Made by a program: the position numbers and the translations under genes | In this document: positions 1-8,902 of the stretch, in pieces | How positions within the stretch are numbered: position 1 is the stretch's first letter | How the letters are laid out: each line of letters opens with the position of its first letter | DNA from: Sphingomonadales bacterium | GTDB lineage: Bacteria > Pseudomonadota > Alphaproteobacteria > Sphingomonadales > Sphingomonadaceae | Direction of reading: 5' to 3' | DNA: 64,000 nucleotides | NCBI GenBank assembly: GCA_013297725.1 | Contig: JAAFIB010000004.1 | Coordinates: 1 to 64,000, forward strand | The notes under the pieces: generated by a model | The model's input: only the letters and a program-made list of their open reading frames with translations | The model's database searches: none | Told to the model about the DNA's origin: nothing

Positions 1-2
1 GA

Positions 3-1157
3 ATACAATTACCGGCAGCATTAGCCGCCGGACCATTGGTTCTTGGCGGCGCAGAAGGCGGCATAATCAACCTGCCTGCCGTTATCATCGCTCTGTTGAT
101 GACGTGGTTGCTGATGATTGGCACTAATGAATCGGCAAAGGTTAATGCGATTCTGGTGGCGATTAAAGTTTCTGCTTTGACGGCCTTCATCGTTTTGACT
201 TTGCCAAAAGCGGAAATGGCGAACTTTAATCCATTCCTTCCTGCCGGCGTATTTGGCGGCTTTGGTTCGGGCGTTGGTGCAGTTGGCGCGGCCGCTACGA
301 TCTTCTTTGCGTATGTTGGTTTCGACGCGGTTTCAACGGCGGCCGAGGAAACGAAAGATCCGCAACGCAACGTGCCGATTGGTCTGATCGGTTCACTTGG
401 TTTCTGCACAGTGTTCTATATCCTTGTTGCTGCGGGCGCAGTTGGCACGATTGGCGGACAGCCCATCATGGGGCCAAATGGCGTTCCTTTCCCTGCTGGT
501 TCAGAGGCGTTGGCAGTGCAATGCGCATTGCCGCAATATAGCGAAATGCTCGTTTGCTCTAATGAAGCTCTCGCTCATGTGCTGCGCCAGATAGGCTTTA
601 GCCCAATCGGCAACATGCTCGGTATTGCGGCGTTCGTCGCACTGCCGTCTGTCATCTTGATTTTGTTGTTCGGTCAAACGCGCATCTTCTTTGTGATGTC
701 GCGTGACGGATTGCTGCCAGAGGGTCTGTCGAAAATCCATCCAAAGTGGAAAACGCCTTATGTCGTAACCGCAATCACCGGCGCAGTTGTGGCTTTCGCC
801 GCAGCATTCCTGCCCGTTGGTCAGCTAGCTGACATTGCCAATGCCGGAACGCTCTATGCGTTTATGATGGTGGCGATTGCAGTTATGATGTTGCGCAAAT
901 CCGAACCCAATCGCGCACGGTCGTTCAAAACGCCAATGCTTTGGTTGGTCGGACCATTGACGATTGCTGGCTGCATCTTCTTGTTCCTTAACCTACCGTT
1001 TGAGGCGATGATTGTTCTTCCAATCTGGGGCGGCGTAGGCATTCTGATCTATTACCTCTATGGCTATCGCAAAAGCCATGTTGGTCAAGGCATCGTGGAT
1101 GTTCATGAAGATGATGCAGATGCTCCTAAGCCTCCGGTGGATCAGCATCTTGCTTGA
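3..1157 (+). CDS. APC-superfamily amino acid permease (5'-truncated)
   Basis: The reading frame is open to the left edge, so the N-terminus lies outside the window. The visible ~384 residues are hydrophobic with about eight to nine membrane segments. A segment near nucleotides 310-380 reads FFAYVGFDAVSTAAEETKDP, the hallmark of the cationic amino acid transporter (CAT/YfnA-like) branch of the APC superfamily, which moves amino acids across the inner membrane with protons. The substrate cannot be told from the sequence. The hydrophilic C-terminal tail is rich in Asp and Pro. A clear intrinsic terminator follows. The family call is firm; basic-amino-acid specificity is only a guess from relatives. 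Confidence 0.88.
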   Translation: MQLPAALAAGPLVLGGAEGGIINLPAVIIALLMTWLLMIGTNESAKVNAILVAIKVSALTAFIVLTLPKAEMANFNPFLPAGVFGGFGSGVGAVGAAATIFFAYVGFDAVSTAAEETKDPQRNVPIGLIGSLGFCTVFYILVAAGAVGTIGGQPIMGPNGVPFPAGSEALAVQCALPQYSEMLVCSNEALAHVLRQIGFSPIGNMLGIAAFVALPSVILILLFGQTRIFFVMSRDGLLPEGLSKIHPKWKTPYVVTAITGAVVAFAAAFLPVGQLADIANAGTLYAFMMVAIAVMMLRKSEPNRARSFKTPMLWLVGPLTIAGCIFLFLNLPFEAMIVLPIWGGVGILIYYLYGYRKSHVGQGIVDVHEDDADAPKPPVDQHLA

Positions 1158-1183
1158 TTAAGCGGGTGTCAAAACCAAAAGAG

Positions 1184-1212
1184 AAAAGGGGGGCTGCGGC
1201 CTCCCTTTTTTT
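1184..1212 (+). terminator. Rho-independent terminator after the permease
   Basis: AAAAGGGGGGC pairs with GCCTCCCTTTT (one G-T wobble) around a four-base loop and is followed by a run of seven T. It lies 27 bases after the permease stop and before the convergent MFS gene. Confidence 0.85.
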
Positions 1213-1222
1213 GTGCTGTCGC

Positions 1223-2506
1223 TCAGCTACGCGGTGCGTGGGGGACTCTGATCGTTGTGCCTGGGCGGGTGAACAGCTGTCCTTTTTCGCCCCATAGAAC
1301 CAGCGCCAACGCGACTAATCCGCATAGCACAAAGCCGCTGGCAATCGGCACCACGCTGCCGTCAAACTGTTGTCCAATTAACGCGCCGATCAATGCGCCA
1401 AGGACGGTTTTGGTAAAGGTTTGAAACGACGATGCAGCCCCTGCTACAGCGCCGAACGGGCTCATCGCAATGGACGAAAAGTTTGATCCGATAAATCCGA
1501 TCATCGCCATGTTGGCGGTAAGGAACAGCAGGAATAATGGCATTGACGTTGGTGCAAAGAATGCCGCTGCCAGCTGCATCAAGCCGAGCGCAATGAACAT
1601 TAACAATGCCGCCTGCGATACCCGCCGCGCGCCAAACCGTTCAACAATGCGCGCATTGGTAAAGTTTGAAACGGCAATGCCCATGGCAACAATGGCAAAG
1701 CCCGTGGTGAAAAACTCGGCGGCTCCAAATACTTTGTCAAACGCCTGCTGTGAGCTGTTAAGAAAGCCAAACAGCGCCCCCTGCACAATGCCCGCGCCAA
1801 GCATATAGCCGGCAGCGCCGCGGTGCACGATCACCGTCCGCCAAGCCTTAGTCAGCGGTTTGATCTGAATAGGAATGACATTTTCAGGCTTCAACGTTTC
1901 TGGCAGCCGCCGGATCGTCCACAACGCAGCGGCGATACACATAAAGGCCATGACATCAAAAATTGTCCGCCATCCTGCAAACAACAATACGAACTCGCCA
2001 AGGGTTGGCGCGATGATCGGCACGATCATGAATACAAGAAAGATGGTCGACATCCGCTTTGCCATGGCGTCGCCTTCAAACTTATCCCGGATGATTGACG
2101 CCACCAATACACTGGCCGCCGCTGCGGCAAGCCCGTGCAGAAAACGCATCGTCAACAGCATTTCAAAGCTGGTCGACAAACTGCATGCAAAGGAGAATAA
2201 CGCCGATGCCAAAACCGCCCAGACCAAAACCGGCTTTCGTCCGAAACGGTCAGACAATGGCCCGTGGAACAGTGCGCCAATACCAGTGCCAGCCAGAAAT
2301 ACAGAGATTACATATTGGATATGGTTAGCATCAATAAGCGCCAATCCCTTTACCATGCGCGGGAAGGCGGGCAGCATCGCATCGATTGCAAGCGCGTTAA
2401 GCGCCATGAGTGATGCCATCATCACAACAAGCTCTCGTTCGCCGATATCGGCTTTCGGAGTGGCTGGAGGCTGCGGCAGAGTGGAGGCAGGGGAGAGAGA
2501 GTCCAT
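1223..2506 (-). CDS. Bcr/CflA-type MFS drug exporter
   Basis: A 427-residue protein with about 12 predicted membrane helices. Near its N-terminus is the MFS motif GPLSDRFGRKPVL in the loop between helices 2 and 3, preceded by IQYVISVFLAGTGIGALFHG, the pattern of the Bcr/CflA (drug:H+ antiporter 1) group. Family members export drugs such as bicyclomycin or sulfonamides; the substrate here is unknown. The frame stays open up to 2626, but the ATG at 2506 is chosen because longer forms would run into the divergently transcribed dinB and add residues that do not look like a membrane N-terminus. The 88-base gap to dinB must hold both promoters. No strong ribosome binding site is seen. Confidence 0.85.
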   Translation of the reverse strand: MDSLSPASTLPQPPATPKADIGERELVVMMASLMALNALAIDAMLPAFPRMVKGLALIDANHIQYVISVFLAGTGIGALFHGPLSDRFGRKPVLVWAVLASALFSFACSLSTSFEMLLTMRFLHGLAAAAASVLVASIIRDKFEGDAMAKRMSTIFLVFMIVPIIAPTLGEFVLLFAGWRTIFDVMAFMCIAAALWTIRRLPETLKPENVIPIQIKPLTKAWRTVIVHRGAAGYMLGAGIVQGALFGFLNSSQQAFDKVFGAAEFFTTGFAIVAMGIAVSNFTNARIVERFGARRVSQAALLMFIALGLMQLAAAFFAPTSMPLFLLFLTANMAMIGFIGSNFSSIAMSPFGAVAGAASSFQTFTKTVLGALIGALIGQQFDGSVVPIASGFVLCGLVALALVLWGEKGQLFTRPGTTIRVPHAPRS

Positions 2507-2594
2507 TAGGCACTTATGCGGAGCAGGGCGAAATTTAGCTAGCACCTTTTCAATCGAATGTGTCGGGTTGCAGTGATATGACGATGGCTGAATC

Positions 2595-3722
2595 ATGGAA
2601 GAACCAGCGCCTTTAAGAAAAATCATCCATGTCGATATGGATGCCTTTTTCGCCAGTGTCGAACAGCGCGATCATCCGGAATTGCGAGGAAAGCCAGTGG
2701 CTGTCGGCGGTTCTTCCAAACGCGGTGTTGTTGCAGCGGCTAGCTATGAAGCGCGAACATTTGGTGTGCGTTCGGCAATGCCATCTGTAGTTGCACTGCG
2801 GCGCTGCCCCGATCTGATATTCACTAAGCCCCGTTTTGAAGTCTATCGCGCAGTGTCGCGGCATATCCGCGAAATTTTTGCGCGGCATACGGATTTGATC
2901 GAACCGCTGTCACTTGATGAAGCGTATCTGGATGTGACCGAAGACAAACAGGGCATTGGCTCGGCCGTCAAAATTGCCAAAGCGATCCGCGCCGCGATCC
3001 GCGAGGAAACCGGCCTGACTGCAAGCGCCGGGGTTAGCTATAACAAGTTTATCGCAAAGCTGGCGAGTGACCAGAACAAGCCCGATGGGCTGTGCGTAAT
3101 CCTGCCCGATCAAGGGGCGGCGTTTGTCGCAACGTTGCCCGTCCGCCGCTTTCATGGTGTTGGCCCGCGTTCGGCGGAGAAGATGGCAAAGCTTGGCATT
3201 GAAACCGGCGCAGACCTTGCGGCGCGCAGCGAGGAATGGCTGTGCCAGCATTTCGGCAGTGCCGGGCGCTATTTGTTTAAGGCTGCGCGGGGGATCGACG
3301 ACCGCATCGTTAATCCGTCGCAAGAACGCAAATCGCTTGGCGGAGAGCTGACCTATTTTGAGGATAAACGCAGCGACGAAGACTTACGCGCGGCGCTCGA
3401 CGAGATTGTCGAGATCGTTTGGGAACGGATAGAGCGATACGAGACACGCGGGCGGACAATTGTGCTAAAGGCGCGCTATTCGGATTTCCGCACAATTACC
3501 CGGTCACGTTCGCCGGGTCATATTATCGGCAGCAAGGCCGAGTTCGCAGAGCTTGGGCATCAGCTGCTAGACGCCATCCTGCCAGCCGAAATGGGAATAC
3601 GCCTGTTGGGGTTAACGCTGACAAATATTGTGAAAGAGGGCGATACGCCCCAATCTACCTCTATTTCAGGGCAGCTTATCGCGAAGCAACAGGAGCTGCC
3701 ATTTGTTGTTATTGAAAATTGA
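2595..3722 (+). CDS. dinB: DNA polymerase IV (Y-family)
   Basis: 375 residues, the usual Pol IV length. The Y-family signature HVDMDAFFASVEQRDHPEL (metal-binding Asp in DMD) is at residues 12-30, and SLDEAYLDV carries the other catalytic acids near residue 104. A little-finger domain follows. Residues 365-370 (QQELPF) fit the consensus of a sliding-clamp binding peptide, typical of Pol IV C-termini. The enzyme does error-prone and translesion synthesis. No alphaproteobacterial LexA box (GTTC-N7-GTTC) was noticed in the short divergent region with the MFS gene, so SOS control is not supported here. Confidence 0.96.
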   Translation: MEEPAPLRKIIHVDMDAFFASVEQRDHPELRGKPVAVGGSSKRGVVAAASYEARTFGVRSAMPSVVALRRCPDLIFTKPRFEVYRAVSRHIREIFARHTDLIEPLSLDEAYLDVTEDKQGIGSAVKIAKAIRAAIREETGLTASAGVSYNKFIAKLASDQNKPDGLCVILPDQGAAFVATLPVRRFHGVGPRSAEKMAKLGIETGADLAARSEEWLCQHFGSAGRYLFKAARGIDDRIVNPSQERKSLGGELTYFEDKRSDEDLRAALDEIVEIVWERIERYETRGRTIVLKARYSDFRTITRSRSPGHIIGSKAEFAELGHQLLDAILPAEMGIRLLGLTLTNIVKEGDTPQSTSISGQLIAKQQELPFVVIEN

Positions 3723-3778
3723 AGAATATCGTCATATATCATAAAACTGTAATGCTGGCATAAAGCAGGGAGTTGAAA

Positions 3779-4417
3779 ATGGCTCGTCCGCAAACCGATA
3801 TCGACGCAGGTCGGGAGTTGTTGCTTAATCAAGTCGAAGAACTCGTTCGCAAACGAGGGTCTGCGGATATTGCGATGAACGAACTCGCGGCTGCTGCGGG
3901 AATGTCACCATCAAACCTTTACCGTTTCTTTGAAAGCAAAGAAGCACTGCTTGAGGCCGTTGCCGAGAAATGGTTCGCTGATAAAATTGCGATCATGGAG
4001 GAAGTGACAGCTTCTGACCTGCCAGTGCGTGACAAGCTATTCGCATTTTTCGCCCGCCGTTTTGTCGTCTTGAACGCCAGATTTAACGCGGATCCGGAAC
4101 TGTTCAAAAGCTATTGCGAGCTTGGCGAACAATATATCGAAGTGATCCGTGGCTATGTAGATTTGGGTGATCATTATCTGGCCATGATTATCGCCGAGGC
4201 AATGGATGAGGGCTATTTTGGCGAGCTATCCATTGACGAGGCGTTGTCTCTCATCAACCAGATGGTTAGCCCCTATTGCATGCCCGACGCGCTGATCCAT
4301 ATCGGCCCCAAATTGTCCGAGGCGAAGCTGTCACAGATCATCGACACAATTTTTATCGGCCTTGGCCATGGCTATGAAGCAAAGGCACAAACGCCGCATA
4401 TCAAGATTGTCTCCTGA
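3779..4417 (+). CDS. TetR/AcrR-family transcriptional regulator
   Basis: 212 residues with an N-terminal helix-turn-helix of TetR type: ADIAMNELAAAAGMSPSNLY followed by RFFESKEALLEAVAEKWF, at about residues 30-65. The C-terminal helical domain should bind a ligand and dimerise. The start is the ATG at 3779 because AGGGAG lies six bases upstream; an in-frame TTG six bases earlier is less likely. It sits between dinB and an exported amidohydrolase, both on the same strand, but gaps of 56 and 118 bases make operon structure uncertain. Its target is unknown; it could control the amidohydrolase or a distant efflux system. Confidence 0.9.
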   Translation: MARPQTDIDAGRELLLNQVEELVRKRGSADIAMNELAAAAGMSPSNLYRFFESKEALLEAVAEKWFADKIAIMEEVTASDLPVRDKLFAFFARRFVVLNARFNADPELFKSYCELGEQYIEVIRGYVDLGDHYLAMIIAEAMDEGYFGELSIDEALSLINQMVSPYCMPDALIHIGPKLSEAKLSQIIDTIFIGLGHGYEAKAQTPHIKIVS

Positions 4418-4535
4418 TTTAGCGACAGCGTAAGTCCGCTGTAGCAAGCGGCGCATTGTGCCAGTTTCACAGTATATATTGCGTATCCTATCCCGTCCGC
4501 TAGCATTGCGGATATTGCTTTCGGGGAGGACAGAA

Positions 4536-5834
4536 ATGAAGCTGCGATATTTAGCATTAGCGGCCGCCACAGTAACCGCAGTTGCCGTGCATGCCGAGGA
4601 CACTGTGCTTGTCATCCATGCTGGCCAGTTGCTTGATAAACCTGGCAGTGCGCCCAAAGGTTCCTCAACAATTATCGTCAGGAATGGCAAGATCGCCGAA
4701 ATCCAGACCGGATTTAACGATGGCCCGGCGGGCGCAACCAAAGTCGATCTTAAAGACAAATTTGTTTTGCCCGGCCTGATTGATAGCCATGTCCATCTGG
4801 ATAGCGACGCGGGAGGCAATGCAGGATTAGTAGAATCGATCACCAGCAGCGACGCACAAACTGCTTACCGCGCAGCAGGCAATGCGAAGAAAACGTTGAT
4901 GGCGGGCTTTACCACCGTGCGCAATTTGGGTGATAGCACGGGGGCTACACTTGCTTTGCGCGATGCCATTGCGGCGGGTGAGCTGCCGGGACCACGTATC
5001 ATTGATGCGGGCCGCTCCATTTCCACAACAAGCGGCCATATGGATGGCAAAAATGGCATATCAGAGGATCTGCACGGCAGCATAAGCGACGATAATCTGT
5101 GCGATGGCACCGAAAGTTGCCGTCAAGCCGTGCGCAAACAAATCCGTCGCGGTGTCGATGTTATCAAAATCGCGACCACGGGCGGCGTAAACAGCCGCAT
5201 AGGTGTGGGCGTGGGGCGGCAGATTTTTGACGATGAGGTTAAGGCCTTGGTCGATACGGCGCACCTTTATGGCAAGAAAGTTGCGGTACACGCGCATGGC
5301 AATGACGGTGTGAACGCAGCACTTGCCGCTGGTGCAGATTCTATTGAACATGGCACGATGCTGGATGATGCCAGCGTCAAATTGTTCAAACAGGCTGGCG
5401 CTTATTATGTGCCGACGTTGTCCACGGTAAACGGGTATTTGGAACGGCTTGCCGCCAACCCCAACGCCTATTCGCCCGATGTGTTGGCAAAGGTAAAATG
5501 GCGGATAGAGGTGACAGGCAAAAGCTTGGCAATCGCCTATCCTGCTGGCGTCAAAATCGCTTTTGGAACCGATGCCGGCGTTTCAAAGCATGGCCGCAAT
5601 GCGGATGAATTTGAACTGATGGTCAAACACGGAATGCCTGCGGCCGCCACCATCGAGGCGGCCACAATGAATGCGGCGACGCTGCTGGGCGTTGAAAAGG
5701 AAGTCGGTTCGCTGGAGACTGGTAAAGCAGCCGACATCATCGCAGTGTCGGGGGATCCGACCAAGGACGTAACGGTGCTGAAAAATGTGCAGTTCGTAAT
5801 GAAGGCGGGCGTGATCCATAAAGATCAACGCTGA
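4536..5834 (+). CDS. Exported amidohydrolase (imidazolonepropionase-like)
   Basis: 432 residues starting with a signal peptide (MKLRYLALAAATVTAVAVHA). The metal-dependent hydrolase pattern is complete: GLIDSHVHLD near residue 90, a Lys in VDVIKIATTGG, VAVHAHGN, DSIEHGTMLDD and FGTDAGV, followed by the family C-terminus LETGKAADIIAVSGDP. Related exported proteins hydrolyse Xaa-Pro or Xaa-Arg dipeptides or organophosphates; the true substrate here is open. The ATG at 4536 is preceded by GGGGAGGA at a good distance. The frame remains open upstream to 4458, but the added residues do not resemble a signal peptide. Located in the periplasm by inference. Confidence 0.9.
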   Translation: MKLRYLALAAATVTAVAVHAEDTVLVIHAGQLLDKPGSAPKGSSTIIVRNGKIAEIQTGFNDGPAGATKVDLKDKFVLPGLIDSHVHLDSDAGGNAGLVESITSSDAQTAYRAAGNAKKTLMAGFTTVRNLGDSTGATLALRDAIAAGELPGPRIIDAGRSISTTSGHMDGKNGISEDLHGSISDDNLCDGTESCRQAVRKQIRRGVDVIKIATTGGVNSRIGVGVGRQIFDDEVKALVDTAHLYGKKVAVHAHGNDGVNAALAAGADSIEHGTMLDDASVKLFKQAGAYYVPTLSTVNGYLERLAANPNAYSPDVLAKVKWRIEVTGKSLAIAYPAGVKIAFGTDAGVSKHGRNADEFELMVKHGMPAAATIEAATMNAATLLGVEKEVGSLETGKAADIIAVSGDPTKDVTVLKNVQFVMKAGVIHKDQR

Positions 5835-5844
5835 CAAAGCGGCG

Positions 5845-6225
5845 GTGAGTAATCCTTTTCTTGATGATGGCCCCGACAATACAGGCGCACTTGCCGATGT
5901 GCCGTATATCGCGGCATTGTTGCAGGCAGCCGCGCGGGAGGGGCGGGCGGTTAGCTATTCCGAAATGCTGATGACATTGGGCTTTCGTTTTACCCGGCCA
6001 AAGATGCGGGCGCTGTGTAAGACGCTGGATGCTATTGATCGTGAGGCCGCATTGCGGGGTGAACCGCCGCTGGCTGCGTTGGTCGTGCGCGAAAGTGACC
6101 GGTTGCCAGGGCAGGGCTGGTGGGTGTCGCGAAGTGACTATGCGGGCGCGTGGGAAGGGGCCGAGGCGCGAGCCTATGTCGCGCAACAGCAACAGCGGGC
6201 TTTTGATTACTGGCAGCAATCATGA
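5845..6225 (+). CDS. Small conserved-type protein coupled to APH kinase
   Basis: 126 residues with a GTG start. No signal peptide or membrane helix is seen. It has a helix-rich N-terminus (DVPYIAALLQAAAREGRAVS) and a Trp-rich C-terminal half (GQGWWVSRSDYAGAWEG). I do not recognise the family. The stop overlaps the start of the next gene in an ATGA, so the two are probably translationally coupled. It begins only 10 bases after the amidohydrolase stop, which suggests a three-gene transcript. Function unknown. Confidence 0.65.
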   Translation: MSNPFLDDGPDNTGALADVPYIAALLQAAAREGRAVSYSEMLMTLGFRFTRPKMRALCKTLDAIDREAALRGEPPLAALVVRESDRLPGQGWWVSRSDYAGAWEGAEARAYVAQQQQRAFDYWQQS

Positions 6226-7553
6226 CCGATATCGGGGCCATATTACAACAGGTCATGTCACGCGCGACAGGGGTCGATACGCCGGTCGAGAATGTTACAC
6301 GCCTTTCAGGCGGGGCGAATATGGAGAGTTCGGCTTTCGATTATGCAGGGGCCGGTTATGTCCTTCGCCGCGCGCCATCGGCGGAATTTATGGCAGAGCG
6401 AGTTTATGGCCATGACGTCGAGGCTGCTGTCGTTCGCGCCGCATTTCTGGTGGGCGTTAAAGCACCGGAGGTCGTCGCAGAACTGATGCCTGATGACAAT
6501 TTCGGCACCGGCTATGTGATGCGCCGGGTTGAGGCTGAGGTGAATCCGGTAAAGATATTAAGCGCGCCGCCGCCATCCTTGCTGAAAGATTTGGCGCGAG
6601 AGATGGCGCGCATTCATGCAATCCCGCTGGATTGCATTCCGGCCTTGCCGCTGTCCACACCCGCCGAACTACTCACAGAAATGCAGGCGCGCTTTGCCAT
6701 TTATGGCGGCGATAGGCCAGTGTTTGCCTTGGCGTTTCGCTGGTTAGACGATCATCTGCCCGCGCCGGTTGAGCCGGTTTTGCTCCACGGAGATTTTCGC
6801 ATGGGCAATATCATGGCGGATGCAAATGGCCTTGCCGCTGTACTCGACTGGGAACTCGCGCATTTGGGAGACAGGCATCAGGACTTAGCCTTTGGTTGCA
6901 TTAACAGCTGGCGTTTTGGCCATATTGATCGACCGGCTTTTGGTGTCGGGCAGTTTGATGATCTGTGGCTAGCCTATGAGCGCGAAAGCGGTGTGGCGGT
7001 TGATCCGGCACGTTTTCGCTGGTGGCTGGTGTATTCGACCTTGTGGTGGGGGCTATGCTGTCTGCAAATGGCGGAAATCTGGCGTAGCGGGGCCGATGCT
7101 AGCCTAGAGCGTGCGGTGATCGGACGGCGGGCATCGGAAACCGAGGTCGATTTGCTAATGCTGTTGGAGGACGATGCGCCGGATCGTGAGCGGGGACCCA
7201 TTGCTTTACCTGAGCCGCCACCGGTGCGCCGCATGGGTGAGCCGTCGTCAACCGAAATGCTGGAGGCGCTGGCGAAGTGGATTGAGGACGACATCAAGCC
7301 GACTGCCGAGGGGCGTAATCGCTTTATGACGGCGGTTGCGATGAATGCGCTTGGGATGCTGAAGCGCGAGGTGCAACATCCGATCGAGGTTCACGATAAG
7401 GAGCTGTCGGATGCTTTGTTGGCCGGGGCCGTTGGCCTTACGACGCCGGGGTTGCTGGCCAAATTGAAAGCAGCGGCGTTGTCAAAACTTGCGGCGGATC
7501 AACCAAAATACTCGGCCTTGGCAAAGGTGCGGGCGATGTGGGTGAAGGACTAA
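6222..7553 (+). CDS. APH/ACAD10-like phosphotransferase with extra C-terminal domain
   Basis: 443 residues. The first ~310 residues are an aminoglycoside phosphotransferase-type kinase fold: a Gly-rich LSGGANMES loop, catalytic loop VLLHGDFRMGNIM and metal-binding AVLDWELAHLGDRHQDLAF. This variant resembles the kinase domain of ACAD10 and mycobacterial FadE36, which act on hydroxyacyl groups rather than on antibiotics. From about residue 330 a separate helical domain (TEMLEALAKWIEDDIKPTAE, then LKREVQHP) is fused; it resembles small partner proteins (DUF6285-like) usually encoded next to such kinases. It overlaps the upstream gene by four bases and its stop overlaps the convergent DUF445 gene. 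Antibiotic resistance is not implied. Confidence 0.85.
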   Translation: MTDIGAILQQVMSRATGVDTPVENVTRLSGGANMESSAFDYAGAGYVLRRAPSAEFMAERVYGHDVEAAVVRAAFLVGVKAPEVVAELMPDDNFGTGYVMRRVEAEVNPVKILSAPPPSLLKDLAREMARIHAIPLDCIPALPLSTPAELLTEMQARFAIYGGDRPVFALAFRWLDDHLPAPVEPVLLHGDFRMGNIMADANGLAAVLDWELAHLGDRHQDLAFGCINSWRFGHIDRPAFGVGQFDDLWLAYERESGVAVDPARFRWWLVYSTLWWGLCCLQMAEIWRSGADASLERAVIGRRASETEVDLLMLLEDDAPDRERGPIALPEPPPVRRMGEPSSTEMLEALAKWIEDDIKPTAEGRNRFMTAVAMNALGMLKREVQHPIEVHDKELSDALLAGAVGLTTPGLLAKLKAAALSKLAADQPKYSALAKVRAMWVKD

Positions 7554-8830
7554 ATCCAGATCGCGACTGTGTGGATCACCAACCCTGCTAAACCACCCAC
7601 TAATGTTCCGTTGATGCGGATGAATTGCAGGTCGCTGCCGACAGCATTTTCGACGCGATCAGTGATCGTGCTCGCGTCCCAGCCGCCGATGGTGTCGGAC
7701 ACAAGGCTGACAATATTTTCGCCATAATTTTCGGTCGTGCCAACGATTGCGCGGCGGGCAAAGCGGTTGATTTGGCGTTTTAGGCTCGCATCGTCTTGCA
7801 GAGTCGAACCCAATTTGGTCAGCGCCGCACCAAAACTACCCGAAAGCGCCGCGTCGGGATTGCGCGCTGCCTTTAGCAATGCAGTGCGCCCCTGATCCCA
7901 TAGCCCCTCAATCCATTTATTCATCGCCGGATTGGCGAGCAGCTCGGCTTTCCAATTGGCAACGCGGGCTTGCAGTTCTTTGTCGGATTTCAAGTCGCGG
8001 ACAAGCTTTTGCAGGCCTTCTTCGCCTTTGGCGCGCAGCGGATGGTCAGGGTCCGCCGCCATATCCGCCAGCATTTTTTCCAACCCCGTGACAATGGCAT
8101 TAGCCAAGCGGTCATCAAGTCCGGTCCAGCGCATAATCGTGCCAGCGCGTTCCTCGACCATTTGCCGGATCATCGGTTCATTGGCTTCCAGCGTTTTTGC
8201 AGCCCAGCTGATCAGCCCGTCCATCAACGGCAAATGCCGCCGTTCTTTAATCATCGCGCCCAGCAATTGCCCAAGTAATGGCGCTACATCGAGCTTTTCC
8301 AGCTGTGTACGGACCGCCGATTTGGCAATTCCGCCCAGCCGTTCATCATCCAGCGCAGCGATGATATCGCCCATAAGCCGCGATGCGCCCATCCGCATAC
8401 GTCCCTCGCCGCCCGATGGCTGCGAAAGAAAGCGCCCCATTGCGCCCGCAACATCCATGGTCCGCACTTTTCGCGCAACGATGCCGGTACGCAGGAAATT
8501 GCTGCGCAGAAAACTGGCAAGCGTGCGGCCAAGCCGTTCTTTGTTGGTCGGGATGATTGCGGTGTGCGGGATGGGGATGCCCAAAGGATGCCGGAACAAC
8601 GCGGTTACGGCGAACCAATCCGCCAGCCCGCCGACCATGCCAGCCTCGGCAAAGGCAACCAAAAATGCCCAGTGATGATGGACATTACGTTCCAGCTGAA
8701 TGCCGATAATGAACAGCACCGCCATCAAACCGAGCAGAGCGGTTGCAATGCGCCGCATCTTGCGCAGCTCATCATCGCGCCAGATATAGCGCTCGCGCTC
8801 AGCTGTCCCCAGTTGGTTTATCGTTTTCAC
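7550..8830 (-). CDS. DUF445 family membrane protein (YjiN-like)
   Basis: 426 residues. A first membrane segment follows the N-terminal charged stretch (RRIATALLGLMAVLFIIGIQ), then the DUF445 signature AGMVGGLADWFAVTALFRHP and IPIPHTAIIPTNKERLG. A long helical middle part and a last hydrophobic segment (LVGGLAGLVIHTVAIWI) complete the family layout: a membrane-anchored helical protein of unknown function. Its stop overlaps that of the phosphotransferase tail to tail. An RND adaptor gene lies 72 bases upstream on the same strand, so co-transcription is possible. Confidence 0.88.
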   Translation of the reverse strand: MKTINQLGTAERERYIWRDDELRKMRRIATALLGLMAVLFIIGIQLERNVHHHWAFLVAFAEAGMVGGLADWFAVTALFRHPLGIPIPHTAIIPTNKERLGRTLASFLRSNFLRTGIVARKVRTMDVAGAMGRFLSQPSGGEGRMRMGASRLMGDIIAALDDERLGGIAKSAVRTQLEKLDVAPLLGQLLGAMIKERRHLPLMDGLISWAAKTLEANEPMIRQMVEERAGTIMRWTGLDDRLANAIVTGLEKMLADMAADPDHPLRAKGEEGLQKLVRDLKSDKELQARVANWKAELLANPAMNKWIEGLWDQGRTALLKAARNPDAALSGSFGAALTKLGSTLQDDASLKRQINRFARRAIVGTTENYGENIVSLVSDTIGGWDASTITDRVENAVGSDLQFIRINGTLVGGLAGLVIHTVAIWI

Positions 8831-8902
8831 AACGGGTGCTTTAGCCGAGCATCATATGTGCTGCCAAGACAACGTAAACCGATTTCCTGTTGCCCGAAAA
8901 TC

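Noticed and set aside
1875-2576. 233-codon plus-strand open frame opposite the MFS gene
   Set aside because: It is the antisense shadow of a well-supported exporter gene and has no family features.
2507-2594. LexA-controlled promoter of dinB
   Set aside because: No GTTC-N7-GTTC or similar LexA box was seen in the divergent region.
6222-7553. Antibiotic-modifying aminoglycoside phosphotransferase
   Set aside because: The motifs fit the ACAD10/FadE36-like branch with a fused metabolic-type domain, not resistance enzymes.
7932-8675. 247-codon plus-strand open frame opposite DUF445
   Set aside because: Ser/Pro/Arg-rich antisense shadow of the DUF445 gene.
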